Source: Cyanophora paradoxa
Taxonomy: Eukaryota > Glaucocystophyceae > Cyanophorales > Cyanophoraceae
Assembly (NCBI GenBank): GCA_004431415.1
Contig: QPMI01000680.1
Coordinates: forward strand, 1 to 52,020
Reading direction: 5' to 3'
Length of the DNA stretch: 52,020 nt
In this document: positions 11,468 through 20,141 of the stretch, one piece after another
How the letters are laid out: every line of letters begins with the position of its first letter
Numbering within the stretch: the first letter of the stretch is position 1
The notes under the pieces: model-generated
Databases searched by the model: none
Seen by the model: the letters and a program-made list of their open reading frames with translations, nothing else
Told to the model about the DNA's origin: nothing
Translations under genes and position numbers: made by a program

Positions 11468-12081
11468 GCGTAGAGTTCTTGAGCGCCTTGCAATTTTGTG
11501 GAGCAAGTCAAATTTCGTCGATGTACCCCAGAGCCTTCGCTTTTAAGCCACCGAGCCCCCAAGTTTAGGGGGAATGAGTCGGGGGGTACCCCGACCTTCG
11601 AAAGTGAGGCGCGCGACGTCGACGCAAAGCTCGCGCAAAGCTCGCGCATAGCGCTTCGCAGCGCGCGCGCCGTGCTCAGCCCCGCGGCGCCACGCCCGCC
11701 CCGCAGGCGACTTCGCCGCGCCCGCGCACGCGAGGAGTACACATCGCTCGCTTCATCGGCTCACCCGCGGCGCCGGCGGCGCGCTAGCTACACGCTTTCG
11801 CTTGTCCGAGGTTCACATCATCGAATTCTGCAGCCGTCGCCCCTTCCTCGGCCGCTGTAAGGCGGCGCGCAGGGATTCGATCTCTCAACCATGGCGTCGC
11901 CCGGCGGGCCCAGCGCAAGCAGCTCTGAGTCAGTAGGTACGTCCCGGAACCGCCCCTCGGACCTGCCTGGGCGCGCTTTCTTCCGATCCTTCTAAAAAGC
12001 GTGTTTTCGGAGCGAAATTTTGGCACTATGTTCACTATGCCCGCCGGCCGTGGGCTCGGATCTGGCCGGGGCCTTTTTCAA

Positions 12082-12500
12082 GCGATCGCCGGCGCCGCGT
12101 CCGTCGTCCGACGGTTCGCGCTGGCGATCGCCCCGGAGTACTCGGTACCAGGGCCTAGCGATCGCCGGAGCGATGAGAAGGCTCTCTGACCGGCGATCGC
12201 TTGCGCAGGAGCTGCTTCAAGTTCGTCGCACCAGCCAACGCCAACGCCTGCAGTGCGTGCCCGCCTCCCGTAGCGCTGCGAGCTTGCTCGCATAGAGATT
12301 CTCTATTCAATTGGATCGCTAGATCTGCCCCGCGCATAGAGCCTTCTCATTGCTCGGCGATCGCTTTGTGTTCGGCGCCATACCCAGCGAGTCCGACCTC
12401 TAACAAAGAGCTGCTGGGCCGGCGATCGCTTCTGGGTTCTCAGTTCTAACGGTCGCCGCGGGCTTGACGTCCACCGCCTTCTCATTGGCCAAGCGATCGC
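12082..12500. repeat. GCGATCGC palindrome cluster, unit three
   Basis: The same seven octamers as in unit two, shifted by about 5230 bases and preserved exactly, although this unit is truncated soon afterwards and has no coding exons downstream. Confidence 0.9.
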
Positions 12501-12617
12501 TGCTTTTCGGTGTCTTATGCCCGACTGCGCAGCATGTCGACCCCAGGAGCACACTCTTTGGGGAGGAAGAGATGGAGTGGACCTCCAGCTCATCTCCCAA
12601 CCCCCTTCTGGCGGGCC

Positions 12618-14139
12618 CCGTGATCATGAGGACCCGGAGAATCGAGGGTGGCCGCGGGGCAAGAGGCACTACTGTTTAAGGCGACTCTAGATCTGTCCAG
12701 TGTGTAAGGCGACGCCGTGCGGGAGGAACGCCCCGCGGAAGATCTCGCTCGCGAAAAAGATCCACTCGCCGTACGCGTCCTCGTACACCTTGCAACTGGA
12801 GGTGGGCCGGGGGTCGTAGGCCAGAGGCGATGCTCCGGATCCGGATTTAGTTTCGTGTTCTCCGAATCGAAATTAACCTGCAGCTGCGCATGCGGAGAAA
12901 ATCCTGCGCATGCAACCGAGGCCCCCACACTGTATCCGACATGAGCCTGCGCGGGATTGTAAGGCGGCGCGGGCGGCCCTAGGCCTAGCGCAGCAGCGGC
13001 GGGCCTCGAGGGAGCGGAGGCTCAGCTCGGGGGCTCGGGGGCCAGCGCCGGGACGGCGGCGAAGGTGTCGGAGCAGAGCCGGAGCTCGCCCTTGGCCCCG
13101 GGGAAGAGAGAGGAGGCGGAGATCTAGAGACAGAAGGGATGGTCAGCATGGCCGGGGAGGGCCGGGCGGCGATCGCAAGGAAGCGGGTGCCATGCTTTAC
13201 TTTGGAGCCTCCATGACCTCCACGTCGCGGAGGCGCCCGGCCTCGCCCCTGCCGGGGCTCCCCTCCAGCCAGTGCTCTGCAGTGTTAATTCGGGATCTTT
13301 GAAAGGGCGCCGGCGCGCGGAATTTGCAGAAGAATGGCGCTAGCGTTAGCGCTCCGGTTGCGAGAACCGACGTTGACGCATTTGAAAGGAAAGAAGAAAG
13401 TCCACTTTGGAATCGGTTGTTAGAGTAAATACACGTTGACGTGCAAGCGCCCTAGTAGTTCGCCTCAGCGAATATCTGGCTTCGATCCTATAGCTAGTGA
13501 TTTGTACACACTGCATGCGCACACACGTACAGCCTCCCGTTCCACGCGCTATATGAAATTTAAAGGGACTGCACAGCTAGTAGTCGCGTCGAGCTGCAGC
13601 TGGTGCCTTCACTTAGCTGTAGGGCGTCGAGTCGTCTGCATGCGCAGAACACGAACATGAACATGAACTTAGTCATATCGTATCACGGATTGTGAACGTA
13701 CACCGTACGTGCGCGTGTCCGCGAGAAAATATTAATACTCACTATGGCTAGCTCTAGCTGTAGATTTGCATGTAGAGGCGTGGCCTGGCGTGCTAGCTCG
13801 TCTTTGATTTTCTAAATTGGGCCATCGCCTTCAACCCCCCCGCCCCCCCCCCCCCCCTCCCCGGGGGTTCCGAAAAACCAGGATCAATATCCAGCCAATC
13901 CGAAAACAGATAATATATGAAGGACTTACAGCCGTGCAGCTATTGAAAGCGTTTTGCGATATAATTATAAAGCGTACACAATTTAGTATTTGAAAAATTC
14001 GAAGGCTAGCGACTGGCCATGGAAGCGAACGCACACGTGCACTGTACAGCTGCTGCAGGGTTCGAATTTCGAAGGTACGCTCCGCGGTACATGTGTAGGC
14101 ATGCGCAGGCCCCTAGATGTGCAGAGTGCACGTGGAAGC
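12618..14139. other. Spacer right of the array, with possible exon relics
   Basis: No clear gene. It starts at the array breakpoint. Possible minus-strand exon remnants lie at 12687-12872 and at about 13025-13290, where a frame reading DVEVMEAPK is followed by a GTAAAG donor and a CTCTAG acceptor. A 28-base run of almost only C is at about 13834-13862. One isolated GCGATCGC is at 13167. AT-richer DNA follows to the 3' end of the surface-protein gene. Confidence 0.4.
12687..12872 (-). pseudogene. Possible exon relic, minus strand, unknown family
   Basis: A minus-strand frame without a start codon, closed by TAG at 12687-12689, encodes an aromatic-rich peptide (containing KVYEDAYGEWIFFASEIFRG) that looks like globular protein and not composition noise. 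It lies only 70 bases from the array breakpoint, so it may be the stump of a gene cut when the array formed. No homology is recognised, and chance cannot be excluded. Confidence 0.2.
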
Positions 14140-16076
14140 TTAAGCGCAGTACGTATACGTCGCAGCGACGGAAGCCGCCGCGAAAAGTCCGGTGATCAGC
14201 CGCGAGGCGGCGGCGCCGACGATGGCGGCTGAGATGAACGGAATGTAAACCACGCCCGCGGCCGCAGCTGTGGGAGTCCATGTGAAGGCCTGCGAAACGA
14301 CAAGCGATTCCGGTTTCAGCCCGAGGTATTCTTAAGCTTTGTATCGAACGGAAATTCAAAAAGGCGAAACACACGTTCAGCAACGTGAAATCCGCCTGCG
14401 TTAAAACATTGGTCTCGTCAGCATTTGTGCAACTACTAATGGTACAATCTTATAATTAAGTACATGTACAGGAATCGGATATCGACGACGCACGAAAATG
14501 CCGATGGGGCTGCTGAACCGAAGGGTGTAGCTCGTGCTTGGAGTAAAAGCATCCGCAGGCTGCAGCATGTGACCCATGATCAGCATGTGAATAAAAATTG
14601 ATTTTCATTCAAATCCGCAATATATATATAATGCTTTCGAATTCCCATTCACGCACCGCCAGCACAGAGCGCTTTGCACTGCGTCCGTTATTCACGTTGA
14701 CGTTAACATTGCATGCCGAGACAGATGGTATGCCTGCACGCGAACGTGCCACTGTCACGCGTACGACCCCCTCGCGCGCGTCGATGTCTTGCGGCGCAAC
14801 GCACGGAACGTAATTAGAGTCGAGCTGACGATCGTGCCGTTGATGGCCTTGCACTCGCGATTGTTGGTTCCGGATCCGGACACGATGAACACGTCGATGC
14901 TCGCAGGATGGGGACCGGGAAGTTCTGCGAAATCAATCACGTGTGACTGCTTGAACGTGAAAAATATATAAAGAAACAATCATGCATGTATGGGGATTCG
15001 TTTTCAAAAATCGAGCTCACCTCTCCCGTGACACTAACCTCGCCGCCACCCGCCTGAGGGGCACGAACAACGGGCGTCCTGACGTCCGCCGTGTTGGTGA
15101 CGGGGTCGAAGGCGAGGTTGAAGCTCGCGCCAATGCCCTGCACGACGATCCTGGTGATGTTCTGCGCACGCGCAGGAGGTCAGAGGCAGCGCCGCCAGGA
15201 GAACTTCAGTTTCTAGTCAGCTGCGCGTGCGGTTTGGAGCGCGCACCAAACGCGGCGGCTTGGGCGTGGCCGTTGGCGAAGGGGAGGGGCTCGGGGAAGG
15301 AGTGGCCGCGGCCGTGGCGGACGGCGATGTCGCAGGCGTCGGGGACGGAGTCGTCAGGGCCGCCGGGGAAGGCGTCGCCGAAGGGCTGGGCGTCGACGAG
15401 GGGCTGGGGCTGGCCGACGGCGTCGCGCTCGGGCTCGGGCTGGGCGAAGGCGTCGGGGGGTCCGCGCAGGCGCCGTTGACGACCGTTTTGCCCGCCGCGC
15501 AACAGAAGTTGGAGACGTTGACGAGGGGCGGCTGGCAGATGCACACGGGGCGCATCGCCGCGAACCAGTAGCCCGCGGGATCGGAGGCGACGAAGCGGTC
15601 GCGCTCTGGGAAGCAAGCCGCCGGGCGCGAGTTGACGTTTTCAAGGGTATCGAATGCCGAATCCCATTTTGGTTTGCCGAGTGCATCTGGGTTATCATAC
15701 GGACTGACGTCGCTGTCGATTGCATTTGTGCAGTTGTACGTAGTGAGAATCTCCTGCCCGGCGGTGCAATTTGTTTTGATGCAGTAGCTCTCGCCATCGA
15801 ACTGCTGCACCATGCCCCGGCATCGACGCAGTCGAGGGATGAACACTGTAAGCAGTCCGTCGTATCGCCTGGGTTGATGATGATGGAGCGGTCGTATTCC
15901 GCGCATTGTGAGCACTTGCCGAAGACCGGCGCCGGAGCAAACGCCGCCACGTATACGACGATGATGGACACTGAGAGCTCGAGCGCCCGCCGCAGCTGAA
16001 CCGAGGCCCGCGCCACCGGCCGCGCGCGCCGTCCCATCGCTGAGATTCGAGTCGAGGAGAAGCTGCAGCTGATCAA
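14140..16076 (-). CDS. Secreted or surface protein with Cys-rich head, Ser-Pro stalk and C-terminal membrane anchor
   Basis: Start ATG is at 16076 (a second ATG, 13 codons in, precedes MGRRARP). The N-terminus has a hydrophobic signal segment ([20 protein letters not shown]), then a Cys-rich domain with CxxC pairs and several Asn-X-Ser/Thr sites, then a long (Ser/Thr/Ala)-Pro stalk at about 15250-15460 like those of algal wall glycoproteins. Exon one ends at 15247 (GTGCGC donor). Exon two is 15021-15161. Later minus-strand exons from 14924 downward encode beta-rich segments with a VPCVAP motif that resembles an IPT/TIG fold, which is a weak impression. The last exon ends with about 30 hydrophobic residues ([18 protein letters not shown]) and TAA at 14140-14142. 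The frame must shift near 15817 (GCCGGGGCATGG, one G short) and near 14810, either sequencing errors or mutations. Predicted location: cell surface. Function unknown. Confidence 0.55.
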
Positions 16077-16509
16077 TATCGATATCGACCAATATGGTCT
16101 CTAATACTCTCTACTATAATTATGGAGAAGTCATTGCTAGTCAAGCTTAAGCCTTTTTCGCTCATGAACGGCGGACTCGCCGAGTCGGGAGGTCGAAGGC
16201 CGCTGCGACCCTGTGCCGCAGTGCGGGCCTGCAGCTGCGGCCGCTGCGGCGAATCATTGAATTGGCCGGGCAACGTTGACGTGCCAACGTTCAACGGTCA
16301 CCGGGTTAACTTGCCGAATTGGCAATTCTTAACACCTCGGAGACTCGAGCTCGGATCCCGGAGTCTAACTTCTCCCGATCGATACTAGTATATCATCCCA
16401 TGATGATCAGCCCAACCCCCTTATGTGCGCGATTCGTGCCTTCTCCCGATCAGCCCTAACTTAGTGAGTCAATGAGTAGGCTAGTAGCCTACCGCCAGTG
16501 GTCCGCCAC

Positions 16510-16901
16510 TAGGGTTGCCGTGTCAATTGACATGTCAGTCTACCCTGTGGACATTGACATCGGACATTTGACATGTCAACCGACATGTCAATTGACATTG
16601 ATTATTATATTATATTATATTATATTATATTCCAAAAGTGAGGCGGCGGGGCAGCTTGGGCGAGGTCCTCAGCGCCTCCCCGCTGCCCTCTGCCTCCTTC
16701 CTAACATCAGAAACGTGCTGCTAACGCTTGCAGAGTGCTGCTTACATGTTTTAATCATGATTTGCATGCGTTTTGGCTTGTTTGGAGGGGTATCCCCCCC
16801 AATGTCAATGGACATGTCAACCCGGACCCGTGGACATTGACATGACATGTCAACTGACATTGACATGTCAATGTCAATTGACATCGGACACGGCAACCCT
16901 A
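16510..16901. mobile_element. Non-autonomous hAT-like element (MITE), TIR TAGGGTTGCCGTGTC
   Basis: Perfect 15-bp terminal inverted repeats (16510-16524 and 16887-16901) are flanked by a perfect 8-bp direct repeat TCCGCCAC (16502-16509 and 16902-16909). An 8-bp duplication and TAGGG ends are typical of hAT transposons. The interior has many TGACATGTCA palindromes in both arms and a TATAT microsatellite (16601-16631). There is no transposase frame, so any movement would need an enzyme from elsewhere. Confidence 0.85.
16601..16631. repeat. TATAT microsatellite
   Basis: About 31 bases of (ATTAT)n inside the 16510-16901 element, between its left subterminal palindromes and the central unique part. 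Confidence 0.9.
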
Positions 16902-16949
16902 TCCGCCACTGGTCCGCCAGGCTACCGGTACGGCGGTACTAGTAGTAGG

Positions 16950-17292
16950 TAGAGGTGGGGCTCGAGCGCAAATCGGCGGCTCGAGCCGGGCTCGAGCCGA
17001 CACCCCTCGAGCCGCGGGCCGGCTCGAGCCGGCCCGAGGTCGGGGGTACACAGTCCTCGCCTTATATAATATTCGATATATATAACAAAAACCTATATAC
17101 AATAGCTAGCCGGCTCGCCGGCTCGCCGGCTCGCCCATAACAAAACCCGACCTGGCTCGAGCCAGCCGCGCCATACCCCTCGAGCCGGCTTGCTCGAGCC
17201 GGCCCGCGTGGCCAGAGGTCCGGCTCGAGCCGGCCGGCCCCTCGGCCCGGCCCGGCCCGGCTCGAGCCAGCCCGGCTCGAGCCCCACCTCTA
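16950..17292. mobile_element. Foldback hAT-like element rich in GCTCGAGC
   Basis: Perfect 18-bp terminal inverted repeats TAGAGGTGGGGCTCGAGC (16950-16967 and 17275-17292) are flanked by a 7-of-8 matching duplication (GTAGTAGG on the left, CTAGTAGG on the right). The TAGAGGTGGG end is typical of hAT elements. Both arms are packed with GCTCGAGC and GCCGGC palindromes, so the strand could fold into a long hairpin. It begins only 48 bases right of the previous element. No coding capacity. Confidence 0.75.
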
Positions 17293-17643
17293 CTAGTAGG
17301 AAAGTCTGGACTCCGGCCCTGGAGGCTGGAGGCTGGAGCCCGGTACTGTGCGCCAGTACGTGTGCGGTCACACACCGGGTGTACGCGTGTACGGTACCCA
17401 GTGTACTACCCACATCTCGGGCCACATCCTCGGCCCACATGTCCTACGGTACTGATCATGAGCCATATGCATGTTGTATATATACTATATGTATGACGAT
17501 TTTTAGACTCTGGAATTCGAATCTTTTTTTTAATCATAAATCCGGAACCTTGACTTTTCGAGCTGGATGGAATCGCCGCTGCATGCGCAGCTGGATCCGG
17601 AATTCGAAATTGCCTGGAATTTTGATACTGTACTAGTACTACT

Positions 17644-18292
17644 CAGTGCTGTCATTATAATGTACGTTTATAATTAATGACATTATTTAATGCCCATGAA
17701 GTACATTAATTATAAACCGGCGTAAATAATGGACATTATTTAATGTGGGGGGGTATTTTTGGCGCGAAGTTGATCTCTGACCTTCTAACAGCTTAACAGA
17801 GCCGCCGGAACGCTTTAAATCACTGTCGGAGTGGTTCTCGCTGCCTTGGAGAGGTCGACGTGTTGGAGGGGGGGTATACGTACATCGACCCCATCCCTTG
17901 GGCGTGGCGGAGCTGAAGGGGGGCGCACGATCAACGCTCAAACGTTCTATATAAGCGATAAACACTTCCTTGAAACTTAGGAAGGCTTTACAAGCTTACA
18001 AGCAACTTAGGAAGGCTTAGTTGAGGTGCTAGCTGGATGAGTCTCAGTGAGGCCTTCCTGCAGCTGGGGCCCGGGGCTCCAGGCCTAGGCCATCTCCAGC
18101 CTGCCAGGAGGGTCATAAACGACTAGGGACATGCTCTTGCGCCGTTTAGATAGTGTTCGCAGCGCCAAAGACGAGCGGAAAGTGCGTTTAAACGTAATTA
18201 ATGAGTATTTAATATAATAATACATTATAATACATTATAATGCCTCATTAAATAATGCCCGACCTCCCGTGTCCATTATAATGACAGCACTG
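17644..18292. mobile_element. MITE with 19-bp perfect inverted ends CAGTGCTGTCATTATAATG
   Basis: Perfect 19-bp terminal inverted repeats (17644-17662 and 18274-18292), with AT-rich subterminal motifs (attaaataatg) repeated in both orientations. The 8 bases before the left end (gtactact) recur at 18301-18308, eight bases beyond the right end. A 20-base flank (17624-17643) recurs at 18333-18352. Both suggest duplicated target DNA. CAGTG ends fit the hAT superfamily. No transposase frame. Confidence 0.75.
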
Positions 18293-18584
18293 GTACAGTG
18301 GTACTACTACTGCTAGTATGATATTACGGCATGATACTGTACTAGTACTACTAGTATGATACGAATCGACTTTTTTTCATGGATTCCACCTTTTAACTTG
18401 CCAAGTTGCCAAAAAACAAAACAGTGAAGAAGCCTTTGAAGTCTTTGCAATTGTTTTTTGAACGATTCGAGCCCGATCGCGACGTCCAACGTCGTCCATG
18501 ATGACGCCGCATGACGGACCATTGACGGTCCATGACGGTCGATGATCGATTGAACTCATTGGAGTTCTGCGCATGCTCGTGAGC

Positions 18585-19005
18585 AGGGCTGTCAACATTT
18601 TACGCCCCCAAAATGGACCAGAAAATTTTGAGGAATATTCCGGGAACGCTGCGAACGCGTTGCGCATGCGCGCCGTAGACACACGTTCAAAGCTGCGAAG
18701 CACTAAGATAACATCACAATAAGCATTCTGAGAGACGTACGGCATATAGTCTTTTGGAGCTTTGAAACCGAAATGCAAGGCCCTTGGTGGGGTCAGATGG
18801 GGGGGGGGGGGGGGGGCGCAGCCGCGCAGTATACATTCGAATTCCCCCTGCAAATGTTTTTTAAACGGCCGCGGGAGTCGCGGCGGGAGTCGCGGGACCC
18901 GAAAGTTTTCCCAAAATTTTCTAATATTTAATATTCCGGGAACGTTCCAGGCTGATCCCGGAATATTCCGGCTGACAGGCAGTGACAGGATGCACTGACA
19001 GCCCT
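18585..19005. mobile_element. MITE with AGGGCTGTCA inverted ends
   Basis: Terminal inverted repeats AGGGCTGTCA (18585-18594) and TGACAGCCCT (18996-19005). Flanks tcgtgagc and cgtgactc are an imperfect duplication. Subterminal AATATTCCGGGAACG motifs occur near both ends. A G run lies at about 18799-18817. The end sequence matches the element at 27750-28218 (AGGGCTGTC), suggesting one family. No coding capacity. Confidence 0.6.
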
Positions 19006-20141
19006 CGTGACTCAGAGTCGTGAGTCGTGAGTCGTGTGACCGTCGGACGGCTCGTTCTTCATCTTCTAACTTGAACGGATCCGGAGCCAGTTCAGATCAT
19101 GTGCCGTCGACGTCGAGGGTCGAATTCGGAAGCCTCGAAGGCTCGAAGTCGATTTGCGCGCGCCATCGGCGAGTCACGCGCGAGCCTGCAGGCCTGAGGC
19201 TGCGGCGAATCGCCGCCGACTCGCCGCCGACTCGCCGCCGAGTCGCCGGCGACCGTCGGACTCGCCGGCGACTCGGCGCCGAGTAGTGCTGGGTTCATCA
19301 GTCAGGGTCCCCCCCTGAGTCGGCGGTACCCCTGACCCAGTCGCTCAGACCCCCAGTCGCTGTGACTGAATCAGTCAACCCGAGGTTCAGCGGCGACTCG
19401 GCGCCGAGTCGGCGGCGAGTCGGCGGCGACTCGGCGCGCGGCGACTCGCTGCCAGTCGCTGGCGCCGGCGAGCGCCGCGGCGCGCGCCTGCGCCCGCGGC
19501 CGATCGCGATCGGGGCCATCATCAATGACTTCGGAAAATTCATCATGATCATCGAGTCATCAGGCTCGCCGAGTCGGGACTCGGGAACTCGGAAAGCCTC
19601 GGATCATTATGGCATGATCAACGCCGCGGCGGCAGCTCCCAACTTTTAGACTCCCAACTTGACTCAGTGAGTCCCAAGCCTTGAAGTCCCCGGGCCCGAC
19701 TCCGGCGGAGTCCGGCCCCCCCGCGGCCGACTAGCTCCCAGAGACCCGAGTCCCGAGTCCCGAGTCCCGACTCCCGACTCCCGACCACAACTATCCGTAC
19801 CGTATACGTAGTACCGACTCAAGCCCCTTGCGATAAATTGCCGAATCCAGATTCTGCTCTATCATCAGCCTCTATGCATATGGCGAGCCAAGGAAACACT
19901 GACCCCCCAAGCAATTGCCGTGGTGCTAAATTGCCGAATTCGGTCTCTCGGCAATTTACGGTAATTTAAAACTCCGGCTAAAAAAGCCGTCCGATCCTAG
20001 CTGTTCCCTCAGTGACTCCCGTTGTGGCGAATCACCGGTACGGTCAACTGTAAACAGTACTTCCTCGCATTCACCGTACGCGTGATCCCCCCACATCGGG
20101 GCGGCGGGCCGGGGGCGGGGCGCCGGCAAAGGCGGGGGCGT
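19006..20141. other. GAGTC/GACTC-rich low-complexity spacer
   Basis: No gene seen. From 19010 to 19800 the sequence is dominated by GAGTCG, GACTCG and CCGAGTC motifs in both orientations. Examples are repeated gagtcgt at 19016-19037, alternating gactcgccgcc at 19208-19250, and cgagtcc followed by cgactcc at 19747-19785. From 19830, AAATTGCCGAAT occurs twice and its inverse once, possibly another decayed element. The last 100 bases are 3' flank of the debranching-enzyme gene. Confidence 0.6.
19284..19395. mobile_element. Left-end fragment of the 27750-28218 element family
   Basis: TAGTGCTG at 19284 resembles the left end at 27750. The 30-base segment 19361-19390 is identical to 27804-27833, and the intervening CTGACCCAGTC text is also shared. 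No right terminal inverted repeat was found, so this is a truncated or rearranged copy embedded in GACTCG-rich DNA. Confidence 0.6.

Larger units (their letters stand above)
1..12617 (+). repeat. Head-to-tail tandem array of a 5.2-kb unit (2.4 copies visible)
   Basis: The segment starting acgagaaactcagccaaacg at base 1 recurs at 5172 and 10403, giving periods of 5171 and 5231 bases. Copies two and three are almost identical. Copy one differs from them by many single-base indels and a shorter C-rich tract. The third copy stops abruptly at about 12617, just before the C-rich minisatellite, and is followed by unrelated sequence. Because the window opens inside the unit, the array must extend to the left. 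Each unit carries one multi-exon gene, a GCGATCGC cluster and a C-rich minisatellite. Third codon positions are far less GC-biased than in the genes to the right. No terminal inverted or long terminal repeats were found at unit borders. Confidence 0.95.

Noticed and set aside
1-12617. Array unit as a retrotransposon or virus-derived element
   Set aside because: No reverse transcriptase, integrase, protease, polymerase or capsid motif and no LTRs seen in any frame; the origin is left open.
13834-13862. C run as a biological feature
   Set aside because: A plain homopolymer tract whose length is unreliable; nothing else marks it.
18377-18853. 158-codon minus-strand frame spanning a MITE edge
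   Set aside because: It crosses the terminal inverted repeat and a G run and has no recognisable domain.
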